Source of the DNA: Streptomyces aidingensis
GTDB taxonomy: Bacteria; Actinomycetota; Actinomycetes; Streptomycetales; Streptomycetaceae
Assembly (NCBI RefSeq): GCF_900112355.1
Contig: NZ_FOLM01000017.1
Coordinates: 44,340-108,339, forward strand
Reading direction: 5' to 3'
Length of the DNA: 64,000 nt
Position numbers and translations under genes: made by a program. A model generated the notes under the pieces. That model saw nothing but the letters and a program-made list of their open reading frames with translations. It made no database searches and had not been told where the DNA came from. Below, piece by piece: positions 44,234 to 53,610 of the stretch (positions are counted from its first letter, which is position 1; each line of letters starts with the position of its first letter).

Positions 44234-44778
44234 CGGGCCGCCTCGGCGGCCTCGGCGCGGCCTTCCAGCTCTTCGAGGAAGCGGTCGATCACGCGGCTCT
44301 GCCGGGCGTGGTCCTCCAGGGACTCCCCGACCAGACGGCCGGCCAGCTCGGTGGCGAGCCGGCCGATGTCCTGGCGCAGGGTCTCGGCGGTCTGCCGGCG
44401 CTCGGCCTCGATCTGGGCGTGACCGGCGGCGATGATCTCCTCGCGCTGCCGACGGCCCTCGTCGCGCATCTCCGCGATCAGGGTGGCGCCCTGCTCGCGG
44501 GCCTCCTCCCGCAGCCGCGCGGCCTCGTGCCGGGCCTCGGCCAGCCGCTCCCGGTACTCCTCCAGCGTCTGCCGGGCCTCGGCCTGCGCGGCCTCGGCCT
44601 TCTCCATGCCGCCCTCGATGGCGGCCCGCCGCTCCTCCAGCGCCTTGTTGACGGCGGGCAGCAGCTTCTTGTGGAAGACGAGGTAGATGATCCCGAGGGC
44701 GAGCAGACCGATGACGATCTCGGGCCATGCGGGCAGCAGCGGGTTCTGCGCTTCCTCCGCGGCCAGGTGAATCATCAT
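44230..44778 (-). CDS. atpF: ATP synthase Fo b subunit
   Basis: A 182-residue stalk subunit: one N-terminal membrane helix (WPEIVIGLLALGIIYLVFHK) and a long charged coiled coil (about 40-175). Two ATGs in tandem form the start. It overlaps atpH by 4 bp. Confidence 0.96.
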   Translation of the reverse strand: MMIHLAAEEAQNPLLPAWPEIVIGLLALGIIYLVFHKKLLPAVNKALEERRAAIEGGMEKAEAAQAEARQTLEEYRERLAEARHEAARLREEAREQGATLIAEMRDEGRRQREEIIAAGHAQIEAERRQTAETLRQDIGRLATELAGRLVGESLEDHARQSRVIDRFLEELEGRAEAAEAAR

Positions 44779-44839
44779 GGTGCCCCTTCCGTCCGTCCGG
44801 CCGTGCGTCCGGCCGGGTGTGCGTGGGTGTCCGTCGTCA

Positions 44840-45070
44840 TCAGTAGATGAACGGGACGACGAAACCGATCAGGGCCAGGGCCTCGACCAGGGCGAAGCCC
44901 AGCAGCATGTTCTGCCGGATGAGGCCGGCGGCCTCCGGCTGGCGGGCGATGGCCTGCACGCCGTTGCCGAAGATGTAGCCGATGCCGATGCCGGCGCCGA
45001 TGGCGGCAAGGCCGTAGCCGACGGTGCCGATGTTGCCCTCGATGCCGGCGGCCAGGAGCTCAGTGGACAT
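44840..45070 (-). CDS. atpE: ATP synthase Fo c subunit
   Basis: A 76-residue hairpin of two membrane helices with the proton-carrying Glu63 (FALVEALALIG), the Gly-rich first helix (GYGLAAIGAGIGIGYIFG) and the polar loop ARQPE that meets gamma/epsilon. GAGAAGGAAAC precedes the ATG. Confidence 0.98.
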   Translation of the reverse strand: MSTELLAAGIEGNIGTVGYGLAAIGAGIGIGYIFGNGVQAIARQPEAAGLIRQNMLLGFALVEALALIGFVVPFIY

Positions 45071-45184
45071 GCTTGTTGTTTCCTTCTCTTCTCAGGCCGG
45101 CGGGCGATGGTCCGCCGGTCCGTGACGGGGTTTGCCGGGACAGGTGTGGTCTGGTGGCCCGGGGCGGTGGAGCGCCCCCGGACG

Positions 45185-45994
45185 TCAGTGCGCCTCTTCC
45201 AGTGCTCCGGAGATGTAGGTGGCGGTCAGCACGGTGAAGACGTACGCCTGGAGAGCCTGGATGAAGATTTCGAACGCCGTGATGAGCAGGGTCATCACCA
45301 GCGAGGTGACGGAGAACAGGGCACCGATGTGCGGGCCCGCCATGTACCAGGCGCCGATCAGGAAGACCAGGATCAGCACATGGCCCGCGAACATGTTGGC
45401 GAACAGCCGGACCGCGAGGGTGAAGGGCCGCACAAAGACGTTGGACAGCAGCTCCAGCGGGGTGAGGATCACATAGATCCCCTTGGGCAGTCCGCCGGGG
45501 ACGCACAGATTCCGCATACCGCCGGCGAACCCGTGGGCCCGGAAGGTGATCGTCATATAGGTGACCCACACCACCAGGGTGAGAGCGACCGGGAAGCCGA
45601 TGATCGAGGAGACCGGGATCTGGGCCACCGGGATGATGGCCCACATATTGAAGGCCCAGACCAGGAAGAACAGCGACACCAGCAGCGGCACATACTTCTC
45701 GCCCTGCTTGCCGATCACCTCCCGGGCGATCCCGCGGCGCACGAAGTCGTACAGCACCTCCGCGACCATCTGGAGCTTGCCGGGCACCACCTTCGGCTTG
45801 GCGAAGGCCGCCCAGAAGAAGCCGATCACCACGGCGATGCTCAGCAGCGCGAGCAGCATCGGCTTGGTGAACTCCACCGGCCCGAGGGTGAAGATCGGCT
45901 CGAACTCGAAGGACCACAGCGAAGGCGCGGGATAGCCGCAGTCCCCGAACAGATGACAGTCGGTCTCGAAGGCGAGCAACTCGTCGCTCTTCAC
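45185..45994 (-). CDS. atpB: ATP synthase Fo a subunit
   Basis: A 269-residue membrane protein with the half-channel residues in RPFTLAVRLFANMFAGH (essential Arg) and the C-terminal helices ALQAYVFTVLTATYISGALEEAH. The start is taken as GTG at 45994 with AAGGAG 6 bases ahead; the frame is open further upstream but without a signal. It lies 254 bp after atpI and 114 bp before atpE. The gap to atpI shows no clear promoter. Confidence 0.95.
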   Translation of the reverse strand: MKSDELLAFETDCHLFGDCGYPAPSLWSFEFEPIFTLGPVEFTKPMLLALLSIAVVIGFFWAAFAKPKVVPGKLQMVAEVLYDFVRRGIAREVIGKQGEKYVPLLVSLFFLVWAFNMWAIIPVAQIPVSSIIGFPVALTLVVWVTYMTITFRAHGFAGGMRNLCVPGGLPKGIYVILTPLELLSNVFVRPFTLAVRLFANMFAGHVLILVFLIGAWYMAGPHIGALFSVTSLVMTLLITAFEIFIQALQAYVFTVLTATYISGALEEAH

Positions 45995-46247
45995 CTCGGA
46001 CTCCTTCGGGCGTGAGGCATGGATACGGCAACCTCCTGTGTCGGCGTGGCGACACGCCGCGCGACGGCACTGGACAGGACAGGGCGGGGGAAGAGCGGCC
46101 CGGCATGCCGGGGGGACGGCTCGGCATCCGGGGACGGACCGTCCCGCCCGCCCCGTGATGCTCTGGCCTCCGCCGGGTTGTCGCGAGGGACGATAGCAGT
46201 CCGGCCGTCCGCGCTCGGCGGCCCCCCTGACCTGCGGGCCCCCGGAC

Positions 46248-46727
46248 TCATGGGAGCTTCCGGGAGGGGGCGGCGGACGACGGGACGGACGCCGGTGCGC
46301 CGGCCCCGCCCGGCGGCTCGGCGGGCTCCGCGGACTCGGGCACCACATAGGCGGTCTTGACCCGGAGGTTGCTCCAGAGCTGTCCGCCCAGCCAGGCGAC
46401 CAGGCCGGCCATCACTCCCGCGCCGAAGGCCCGTCCGTCCAGGAAGGACGCGTCGCGCAGCAGGACGGTGAGGATCATCAGGATGCCGACCTTGGCGACG
46501 TAGACCGCCATCGCGGCACCCATGAGGAGGTCCGGCCAGCGCTGCGCCACCTTGGCGAGCACCAGCTGGCCGGAGCCGAAGAAGGCGCCGGCCACCAGTA
46601 CCCCGGCGACGGCGGCCAGGGCCGTGTCCGTTCCGCCGGTCACGGCTCCGGCCGGGGCCGCGAGAATCCCTGCCACGGCAGTGGGGATCGCGGCGCCACG
46701 GATGATCCGGGCGTCGTTGGACTGCAT
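46248..46727 (-). CDS. atpI: ATP synthase-associated membrane protein AtpI
   Basis: A protein of 159 residues (from ATG 46727, GAGAGG 6 bases ahead; an upstream ATG at 46763 would add 12 residues but has a poor ribosome site). Four hydrophobic helices and a Pro/Ser tail, beginning MQSNDARIIRGAAIPTAVAG, fit actinobacterial AtpI (Atp1-like), which helps c-ring assembly or ion supply. First gene of the atp operon. The 236-bp gap upstream has a lower-GC stretch (46830-46990) where the operon promoter probably lies; TGATAC on the minus strand near 46828 is a weak -10 candidate. Confidence 0.88.
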   Translation of the reverse strand: MQSNDARIIRGAAIPTAVAGILAAPAGAVTGGTDTALAAVAGVLVAGAFFGSGQLVLAKVAQRWPDLLMGAAMAVYVAKVGILMILTVLLRDASFLDGRAFGAGVMAGLVAWLGGQLWSNLRVKTAYVVPESAEPAEPPGGAGAPASVPSSAAPSRKLP

Positions 46728-46999
46728 GCGAAGCCTCTCGGCACGGGGGGTACTGGTCGTCATCGACGAGCGCGTCCCGGGCGGAAGCTGCCGAGAACAG
46801 CACCTGAATGCCGGGACTCGTGAACGGTATCACAAACTTTTTGGTCTGGTCTTTACCCTCATCGTGTGCAGGAACTCACACCGGAGAGGTAAAGCCTGCC
46901 CCGCTGAGCAGACAAAACCGGGCACATCTGCTACATGCACCAAGCGCGCGCAACGCCACATCAAAGAACATGTAAAGCGCCTTGCCGGGTTCCGGTCCG

Positions 47000-48358
47000 C
47001 TACCGTCCCCGGTTGCGGACGGCAGCCGCGGACCGGCGCCGGGCGGTGAACCGGTGGCGCTCCCCCACCGCCGTCGCCCCGCCCAGCGAGCGCATCGGCA
47101 CCCGTGACCCGTCCGGGGCGGGCTCCGTGCCGCCGTTGACCTGGGCCGGCGCCCGGTCGTGCGGCGCGGGCTCCGCCTCCGGCACCGGGCGGCGCCGCCG
47201 GTAGCGGGGCGGCACAAAGCGCTGCGCCCACTCCGGCACCCGCGGCCGGAAGCGCGGCAGCAGCAGGACGACCAGGCCCGCGGCGCTCAGCGTCAGAATC
47301 GTCGGGATCAGCCACAGGCTGTCCGAGCGGATGGAGAAGCCCACGATCGCGAAGGCGATCAGCGCCGACCAGAAGTACATGATCAGCACCGCGCGGCTGT
47401 GCGAGTGGCCGATCTCCAGCAGCCGGTGATGCAGATGGCCGCGGTCGGCGGCGAACGGCGACTGGCCGTTCCAGGTGCGCCGGACGATCGCCAGCACCAG
47501 ATCGACCACCGGCACCGCGATGATGGTCAGCGGCAGGATCAGCGGGATGTAGACCGGCACCATGGCATAGACCGCGCCCCGCACCGAACCGGTGAACAGC
47601 TTCATCACATCGGGGTCCACCTGCCCGGTGACCGAGACCGCGCCGGCCGCCAGCACCAGCCCCAGCAGCATGGAGCCGGAGTCCCCCATGAAGATCCGCG
47701 CCGGATGCATGTTGTGCGGCAGAAAGCCCAGGCACATGCCGATCAGGATGGCCGCGAACAGGGTGGCGGGCGCGGCGGCGCCGATCCCGTGCCCGTACCA
47801 GAGCCGGTAGGCGTAGAGGAAGAACGCCCCGGCGGCGATGCAGACCATGCCGGCGGCCAGCCCGTCCAGCCCGTCCACGAAATTGACCGCGTTGATGGTG
47901 ATCACCACCAGCGCCACGGTGAGCAGGGTGCCCTGGGTCTGGGTGAGCGCCACGGTGCCCACGCCCGGCACGGGGAGCCAGAGAATGGTCAGGCCCTGGA
48001 AGACCATCACACCGGCGGCGATCATCTGGCAGCCCAGCTTGACCAGGGCGTCCACGCCCCACTTGTCGTCCAGCACGCCCAGCAGCCAGATCAGCACCGC
48101 GGCCGACAGCAGGGCGCGCGGCTCGTCCGAGGTGCGGAACACCTCGCCGATGTTGGTGAGCTGCGAGGCCACCAGCAGCCCGGCGCACAGCCCGGCGAAC
48201 ATGGCGATGCCGCCCAGCCGCGGGGTGGGCTCGCGGTGCACGTCCCGGGCGCGGATCGGCGGCATGGCGCCCGCCGCGATGGCGAACTTCCGCACCGGGC
48301 CGGTGAGCAGGTACGTCACGGCCGCGGCCACACAGAGCGTCAGCAGATACTCACGCAC
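47000..48358 (-). CDS. WecA/MraY-like polyprenyl-phosphate sugar-1-phosphate transferase
   Basis: A 452-residue enzyme with about eleven membrane helices. Diagnostic motifs are PTPRLGGIAMF, GVLDDKWG (Mg-binding Asp pair), NAVNFVDGLDGLAAG, FMGDSGSMLLG and the WecA-type HLHHRLLEIGHSHSRAV. It would transfer GlcNAc-1-phosphate or a similar sugar phosphate from UDP-sugar to decaprenyl/undecaprenyl phosphate, starting wall polymer (teichoic/arabinogalactan-like) synthesis. The C-terminal 80 residues are basic and disordered. GTG at 48358 with GGGGGAG ahead. Conserved between sua5/prmC and atpI in actinobacteria. Confidence 0.93.
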   Translation of the reverse strand: MREYLLTLCVAAAVTYLLTGPVRKFAIAAGAMPPIRARDVHREPTPRLGGIAMFAGLCAGLLVASQLTNIGEVFRTSDEPRALLSAAVLIWLLGVLDDKWGVDALVKLGCQMIAAGVMVFQGLTILWLPVPGVGTVALTQTQGTLLTVALVVITINAVNFVDGLDGLAAGMVCIAAGAFFLYAYRLWYGHGIGAAAPATLFAAILIGMCLGFLPHNMHPARIFMGDSGSMLLGLVLAAGAVSVTGQVDPDVMKLFTGSVRGAVYAMVPVYIPLILPLTIIAVPVVDLVLAIVRRTWNGQSPFAADRGHLHHRLLEIGHSHSRAVLIMYFWSALIAFAIVGFSIRSDSLWLIPTILTLSAAGLVVLLLPRFRPRVPEWAQRFVPPRYRRRRPVPEAEPAPHDRAPAQVNGGTEPAPDGSRVPMRSLGGATAVGERHRFTARRRSAAAVRNRGR

Positions 48359-48514
48359 GGGCTCCCCCGGTGGTCTCGGGATCTGTCGGCAGCGCGGCCC
48401 CGCCCCGGGCGGCGTCCGGTGCCTTCCTGGACGGCACGGCGGCCGTCCCCGGTTGCGCGCGCGGACCCGGTGCCGGCGGTCGCGGGCGGCGGGCCTTCGC
48501 TTCCGCCACACACC

Positions 48515-49228
48515 CTAATGGCCCGGCACACCCGTCAGCGCCGTCACCACCGGATCCAGCGCCGCGTGGATCTCCTCGCCGATGGAGCGGAAGTACGGAA
48601 ACGGGGCGCCGTACGGGTCCGGGACCTCGTCGGCGTCCGCGGTGGGGGCCACCAGCCAGCCGCGCAGCGCGGCGGCGGCCCGGGCCAGCGCCCGGGCCCG
48701 GGCCACCACCCCGCCCGGCGCCTCGGCCGGCGGCAGGGTGGTGACGTCGATGGCCCGCACCAGCCGGGTGAACTCCTTGAGGGTGAAGGTGCGCAGGCCC
48801 GCGGAGTGCCCCATGGAGATGACCTGGGCCCGGTGGTCGCGGGTGGCGGTGAGCACCAGATCGGCCCGGATGACATGCTCGTCCAGCAGCTCCCGGCCGG
48901 TGAAGCCGCGGGGGTCGGCGCCGTACTCGGCCAGCACCCGGGCGGCGTGCTCCTCCATGGGCGCGCCCTCGTGGCCCCAGGTGCCGGCGCTCTCCACGAT
49001 CAGGCCGCCCAGTCCGCCCAGGCCCCCCAGGCCGGTGGAGCAGGCGAGCCGCTCGGTCAGCGCGCGCACGGTCAGCCGCTCGGTCATCGGTGAGCGGCAG
49101 ACATTGCCGGTGCTGACATGGAGGATGCGGAAGACCGCGCCGGGCGGGCCGATGGTGCCGGGTATGCCGTCCTCCGTGGGGTCCGATGGCCGCGGACCGC
49201 GTTCCCCCCGTGCGGTCCCCGGCGTCAA
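48515..49228 (-). CDS. Low-molecular-weight phosphatase-like protein with a Cys-to-Ser nucleophile change
   Basis: A 237-residue LMW-PTP fold protein. The P-loop reads HVSTGNVCRSPMTE (37-50). In the canonical C-x5-R loop the nucleophile is the first Cys; here Ser39 stands there and Arg45 is kept, as is the catalytic-acid region PDPYGAPFPYF. It is therefore probably inactive as a classical phosphatase, or works differently. I believe related Streptomyces proteins share VSTGNVCRSP, so this may be a family trait. A GLGGLGGLGG insert is present near residue 67. Start: TTG, overlapping the sua5 stop codon, with GGAGACG ahead. Confidence 0.8.
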   Translation of the reverse strand: MTPGTARGERGPRPSDPTEDGIPGTIGPPGAVFRILHVSTGNVCRSPMTERLTVRALTERLACSTGLGGLGGLGGLIVESAGTWGHEGAPMEEHAARVLAEYGADPRGFTGRELLDEHVIRADLVLTATRDHRAQVISMGHSAGLRTFTLKEFTRLVRAIDVTTLPPAEAPGGVVARARALARAAAALRGWLVAPTADADEVPDPYGAPFPYFRSIGEEIHAALDPVVTALTGVPGH

Positions 49229-49872
49229 TGTGACGTCTCCAGGCCGGGTACGACCTTGCGCAGCTCGTCGGCGCTGATCGCGCCGGCCCGCAGCAGCACC
49301 GGTTCCGGGCCGGTGACGTCCACGATGGAGGAGGGGATGTTGTCGGCCGTGGGGCCGCCGTCCAGATAGACCGAGACGGAGTCGCCCAGCATGTCCTGCG
49401 CGGTGTCGCAGTCCTGCGGCGCGGGCCGGCCGGTGAGATTGGCGCTGGAGACCGCCATCGGCCCGACGTCCTTGAGGAGTTCCAGGGCCACCGGATGCAG
49501 CGGCATGCGCACCGCCACGGTGCCGCGGGTCTCGCCCAGGTCCCAGGTGAGCGAGGGCTGGTGGCGGGCGACGATGGTCAGCGCCCCGGGCCAGAAGGCG
49601 TCGACGAGGTCCCAGGCGGTCTCGGTCAGGCCGGTGACCAGGCCGTGCAGGGTGGTGGGCGAGCCGACCAGCACCGGGGAGGGCATATTGCGGCCTCGGC
49701 CCTTGGCCTGGAGCAGATCGCCGACGGCGGTGCGGTTGAAGGCGTCCGCGCCGATGCCGTAGACGGTGTCGGTGGGCAGGACGACGAGGTCTCCGCGCCG
49801 GACGGCGGAGGCGGCCTCCCGCAGACCGTGGGTGCGGTCTGCCACGTCGGTGCAGTCGTAGCGCCGTGGCAT
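49225..49872 (-). CDS. Threonylcarbamoyl-AMP synthase (Sua5/YrdC)
   Basis: A 215-residue YrdC-domain enzyme with the nucleotide and threonine site: VLPTDTVYGIGADAF, RMPLHP, SSANLTGRPA and the DGG-PSSIVD region (IPSSIVDVTG). It makes the threonylcarbamoyl adenylate used for t6A37 of ANN-reading tRNAs. GGAGCACC precedes the ATG. It lies between prmC and the phosphatase-like gene, with a 4-bp overlap with the latter. Confidence 0.95.
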   Translation of the reverse strand: MPRRYDCTDVADRTHGLREAASAVRRGDLVVLPTDTVYGIGADAFNRTAVGDLLQAKGRGRNMPSPVLVGSPTTLHGLVTGLTETAWDLVDAFWPGALTIVARHQPSLTWDLGETRGTVAVRMPLHPVALELLKDVGPMAVSSANLTGRPAPQDCDTAQDMLGDSVSVYLDGGPTADNIPSSIVDVTGPEPVLLRAGAISADELRKVVPGLETSH

Positions 49873-49976
49873 CAGTGGTGCTCCTTCGGCAGTGCTGGTT
49901 CTGCGGTCGTTCGGTGCGGTGCGGGTGTGCTGCGGTGCGGTGCTGCTGCGGTGGGTGCGCGGGCGGCCCGCGGCGT

Positions 49977-50858
49977 TCAGGGGGTGACCCGGCGGGCCGT
50001 GGTGAACCGCGGTCTGCCGGCCAGATCGGGGTGGTCGGCGGCGTCCGCCCAGCCCCGGTCCTCGGTGAAGATCCACGGCACCTGCCCGCCCTGGGTGTCC
50101 GCGTGCTCGATCACCACCACGCCGCCCGGGCGCAGCAGCCGGTGCGCGGCCACCTCCAGGCCGCGGATCAGCTCCAGGCCGTCCTCGCCGGAGAAGAGCG
50201 CCAGTTGCGGATCGTGGTCCCGGGCCTCGGGCGCCACATGCTCCCATTCGGTGAGCGGAATGTAGGGCGGATTGGAGACCACCAGGTCGACCTGGCCGTC
50301 CAGGGCGCGCAGCGCGGTGCGGGCGTCGCCGTGGTGCAGCCGCACCCGGGACCGGTCGGCGGAGCGCTCCACATTGCGCAGCGCCCAGCCCAGGGCCCGC
50401 TCGTCCAGTTCCACGGCGTGCACCCGGGCCCGCGGCACCTCCTGGGCCAGGGCGAGCGCGATGGCGCCGGAGCCGGTGCACAGATCGACGATCAGCGGCT
50501 CGGCCACGTCCATGGCGCGGACCGCGTCTATCGCCCAGCCGGCCACCGACTCGGTCTCCGGGCGCGGGACGAAAACCCCCGGCCCGACCTCCAGTTCGAG
50601 GTAGCGGAAGAAGGCCCGGCCGGTGATGTGCTGGAGCGGCTCACGGGCCTCGCGGCGGGCCACGGCCTCCCAGTAGCGGGCGTCGAACTCGGCGTCGGGC
50701 ACGAGATGCAGCTTGCCGCGGTCGGTGCTGTGCACGCGGGCCGCCAGCTCCTCGGCGTCGAACCGCGGGGAGGGGACCCCCGCGTCGGCCAGCCGCTGGG
50801 TGGCCCGCGCCACCTCGGCCAGCAGCAGCGAGCGGGAGGAGCGGGATGACGGCGTCAC
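49977..50858 (-). CDS. prmC: Release factor glutamine methyltransferase PrmC
   Basis: A 293-residue SAM-dependent enzyme: an N-terminal helical domain, PLQHITGRAFF, motif I VDLCTGSGAIALALA (124-138) and the glutamine-binding NPPYIPL (196-202). It methylates the Gln of the GGQ motif in release factors; prfA, encoded 65 bp upstream, is its substrate. GTG start at 50858. Confidence 0.96.
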   Translation of the reverse strand: MTPSSRSSRSLLLAEVARATQRLADAGVPSPRFDAEELAARVHSTDRGKLHLVPDAEFDARYWEAVARREAREPLQHITGRAFFRYLELEVGPGVFVPRPETESVAGWAIDAVRAMDVAEPLIVDLCTGSGAIALALAQEVPRARVHAVELDERALGWALRNVERSADRSRVRLHHGDARTALRALDGQVDLVVSNPPYIPLTEWEHVAPEARDHDPQLALFSGEDGLELIRGLEVAAHRLLRPGGVVVIEHADTQGGQVPWIFTEDRGWADAADHPDLAGRPRFTTARRVTP

Positions 50859-50923
50859 GTGTCCATCCTAGGGCGGGCGGGATGCGGGCCGTTCCGTCGG
50901 CCGGCGGCGGGGGTCGGGCGGGT

Positions 50924-51994
50924 TCAGGACTGCTCGGCGAGCTTGGCGGCGGCGTCCGCGTCCACGCACGCCTGGATCACCGCGTCCAGATCGCCGCCCA
51001 GCACCTGGTCGAGGTTGTACGCCTTGTAGCCCACCCGGTGGTCGGAGATCCGGTTCTCCGGGAAGTTGTAGGTGCGTACCCGCTCGGAGCGGTCCACGGT
51101 GCGGATCTGGCTGCGGCGGGCGTCGGACGCCTCGCGGTCGGCCTCCTCCTGGGCGACGGCCAGCAGCCGGGCCCGCAGAATGCGCAGCGCCTGCTCCTTG
51201 TTCTGGAGCTGGCTCTTCTCGTTCTGGCAGGAGACCACGATGCCGGTGGGCAGGTGCGTGATGCGCACCGCCGAGTCGGTGGTGTTGACCGACTGGCCGC
51301 CGGGACCGGAGGAGCGGTAGACGTCCACGCGCAGGTCGGCCGGGCTGATCTGGACGTCGACCTCCTCCGCCTCGGGCAGCACCAGCACACCGGCGGCGGA
51401 GGTGTGGATGCGGCCGGCGGACTCGGTGGCCGGGACGCGCTGCACCCGGTGCACCCCGCCCTCGTACTTCAGCCGGGCCCACACGCCCTGGCCGGGCTCG
51501 GGGGCGCCCCGGGTCTTCACCGCGACCTGGACGTCCTTGTAGCCGCCGAGATCGGAGCCGGTGGCGTCCAGGACCTCGGTCTTCCAGCCGGCCCGCTCGG
51601 CGTAGCGCAGATACATCCGCAGCAGATCACCGGCGAACAGCGCGGACTCGTCGCCGCCCTCCCCGGCCTTGATCTCCAGGATGACGTCCTTGTCGTCGTT
51701 CGGGTCGCGGGGCAGCAGCAGGCGCCGCAGCTCCTCGGTCAGCTCCTCCTGGCGGGCCTGGAGGAGCTTGACCTCGGCGGCGAACTCCGGGTCCTCGGCC
51801 ATCAGCTCCCGGGCGGCGTCGATGTCCCCGGCGTTGTCCTTCCAGGCCCGGTAGGCGGCGATCACCGGGGTCAGTTCGGCGTAGCGCTTGTTGAGTGTGC
51901 GGGCCCGGGACTGGTCGGCGTGGACCGCGGGATCGGCCAGCAGCCGTTCGAGGTCGGCATGCTCGCCGATCAGTTCCTCGACCGCCTCAAACAT
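50924..51994 (-). CDS. prfA: Peptide chain release factor 1
   Basis: A 356-residue RF1: PAT tripeptide for UAA/UAG recognition (188-190, RVPATES) and GGQ (232-234). Domains 1-4 and length are standard. GGAG precedes the ATG. It lies between rpmE and prmC. Confidence 0.98.
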   Translation of the reverse strand: MFEAVEELIGEHADLERLLADPAVHADQSRARTLNKRYAELTPVIAAYRAWKDNAGDIDAARELMAEDPEFAAEVKLLQARQEELTEELRRLLLPRDPNDDKDVILEIKAGEGGDESALFAGDLLRMYLRYAERAGWKTEVLDATGSDLGGYKDVQVAVKTRGAPEPGQGVWARLKYEGGVHRVQRVPATESAGRIHTSAAGVLVLPEAEEVDVQISPADLRVDVYRSSGPGGQSVNTTDSAVRITHLPTGIVVSCQNEKSQLQNKEQALRILRARLLAVAQEEADREASDARRSQIRTVDRSERVRTYNFPENRISDHRVGYKAYNLDQVLGGDLDAVIQACVDADAAAKLAEQS

Positions 51995-52101
51995 CGGTGG
52001 ACTCCGTTGCTGCAGACATGAGTGAAAGACGGAACAGACGTACCGGGCCGGGGGCGCCGCGGCGCACCCGTGCCGACGGGCCGCGGGCCGCGCAAACGCG
52101 C

Positions 52102-52134
52102 GGTCCCGGCCGTCCCCGTGGGGCGGCCGGGACC
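52102..52134 (-). terminator. Terminator of rpmE
   Basis: Perfect 11-bp arms (52102-52112 and 52124-52134, GGTCCCGGCCG and complement); the loop can extend pairing by CCCC/GGGG around one bulged base. It lies 24 bp after the rpmE stop. Confidence 0.8.
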
Positions 52135-52158
52135 GGCGCTGCGACGCGGTGGTCGGCG

Positions 52159-52374
52159 TTACTTCTTCTTGTTCTTGCCGAAGCGCGCCTCGAAGCGGGC
52201 CACACGGCCGCCGGTGTCGAGGATCTTCTGCTTGCCCGTGTAGAACGGGTGGCACGCGGAGCAGACCTCCGCGCGGATCTGCCCGCTGGTGACGGTGGAG
52301 CGGGTGGTGAACGAGTTGCCGCAGGTGCAGCTCACCTGGGTCTCGACGTACTCGGGGTGAATGTCGCGCTTCAA
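52159..52374 (-). CDS. rpmE: 50S ribosomal protein L31 (zinc form)
   Basis: A 71-residue L31 of the zinc-binding type with CTCGNSF and CSACHPFYTGKQK, and a Lys-rich end. A TTG start follows CTAGGAG. Streptomyces usually has a second, zinc-free L31 that replaces this one under zinc limitation. Confidence 0.96.
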   Translation of the reverse strand: MKRDIHPEYVETQVSCTCGNSFTTRSTVTSGQIRAEVCSACHPFYTGKQKILDTGGRVARFEARFGKNKKK

Positions 52375-52497
52375 GGCATCTCCTAGATCTCGGGAGGGCG
52401 CCCGGGTCGCTCCGCCGTGCGCGTCGCGTGAACCGGGGCCGACGTCCCAGTCTGCCAGGACCGGGCCGTGTCATTCAAAACGGCCCCGTGCCACCCG

Positions 52498-53610
52498 CTA
52501 TTCCCCTCCGTCCCGCCCCTGCGGGACCGCGCTGACCTCGGGCGACGGCTCCCGTTCCGCGACCGAGCCGCGCAGCGCCGAGGCGGGCACCGGCCGGTCC
52601 TCGCGCAGCGCGTCCCAGACCTGCCCGGCCTGGGGTTCCAGCGGCACCACCCGGTTGGGCTCCATCGGGTCGGCGGTCACCGGCAGGGTGATCAGGTCCA
52701 GGTCCTGCGGGCCGAGCCCGCGCAGGGTGCGGCCCAGCCCGGCGAGCCCGGCCACCGAGGCCAGATCGCTGTCGGTGGTGACCGCCGAGGTGGCGGCGGA
52801 GGCCAGCTCGTAGAGCCGCTTGGGGCTGCTCCACAGGTCCAGGCCGCTGATCCGCTCGGCCAGCGCCTCCAGGAAGATGTGCTGGAGGTCTATCCGGGCC
52901 AGGTCGCTGCCGTCCCCCACGGCCTTGCGGGTGCGGACCAGGGCGAGCGCCTGCTCCCCGTCGAGGTGGTGGGTTCCGGCCGGCAGGTCGAGCTTGCTGT
53001 CGGGGTCGCGCAGCGGCTCGGTGAGCGTGACGGTGACCCCGCCCAGGGTGTCCACCAGGCCGGCGAAGCCCTCGAAGTCGATCTCCAGATAGTGGTCCAT
53101 GCGGATACCGGTCACGGCCTCCACCGTGCGCACCGCGCACACCGGGCCGCCGAGCGCATAGGCCTCGTTGAACATGGCCCGCGCCACGGCCGGCGTCCGG
53201 CGGCCGTCGGCGTCGGTGCAGGCCGGGCGGGGCAGAAGGGCGTCCCGCGGGATGGACACCACGGTGGCGCCGGCCCGGTCCCGGTGCAGGTGGACGACCA
53301 TGGCGGTGTCCGCGCGGGCCGGGGGGCCGTCCTCGGGGTCGTGCGCCCCGCGGGCGTCGGAGCCGAGCACCAGCAGGTCCAGCGAGCCGTTGTCGTCGTC
53401 CTCGGGACGGCCGCCGCCGGAGATGTCCACCCCGTCGATGTTGCCGCTCAGCTTCAGATACAGCCCGGTCCCGGCGGCGCCGGCGACCAGCAGGGTGCCC
53501 AGCACGGCCGCCGCCACCAGCCGCCAGGTGCGTCTGCGGCGCCGCCGGAGGGAGCCGACGGCGGTGGAGCCCGCCGGGACGGGCCGGCGGTCGTCCGCGC
53601 TGCCGTTCAT
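52498..53610 (-). CDS. LytR-CpsA-Psr (LCP) family wall polymer ligase
   Basis: A 370-residue membrane-anchored protein: a basic cytoplasmic start (RRRRRRTWR), one helix (about 31-52) and an outside LCP domain with LLVLGSDARG, ADTAMVVHLHRDRAGATVVSIPRD and RTRKAVGDGSDLARIDLQ. LCP enzymes attach teichoic-acid-like or other glycopolymers from polyprenyl-phosphate to peptidoglycan. The last 40 residues are Pro/Glu-rich. It is downstream of rho on the same strand with a 216-bp gap. Functionally it matches the WecA-like enzyme at 47 kb. Confidence 0.92.
   Translation of the reverse strand: MNGSADDRRPVPAGSTAVGSLRRRRRRTWRLVAAAVLGTLLVAGAAGTGLYLKLSGNIDGVDISGGGRPEDDDNGSLDLLVLGSDARGAHDPEDGPPARADTAMVVHLHRDRAGATVVSIPRDALLPRPACTDADGRRTPAVARAMFNEAYALGGPVCAVRTVEAVTGIRMDHYLEIDFEGFAGLVDTLGGVTVTLTEPLRDPDSKLDLPAGTHHLDGEQALALVRTRKAVGDGSDLARIDLQHIFLEALAERISGLDLWSSPKRLYELASAATSAVTTDSDLASVAGLAGLGRTLRGLGPQDLDLITLPVTADPMEPNRVVPLEPQAGQVWDALREDRPVPASALRGSVAEREPSPEVSAVPQGRDGGE

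Noticed and set aside
45995..46247. Search for a gene between atpB and atpI
   Set aside because: The open frame is an upstream extension of atpB with Pro/Arg/Ser-rich sequence; AAGGAG supports the GTG at 45994 and nothing else is convincing.
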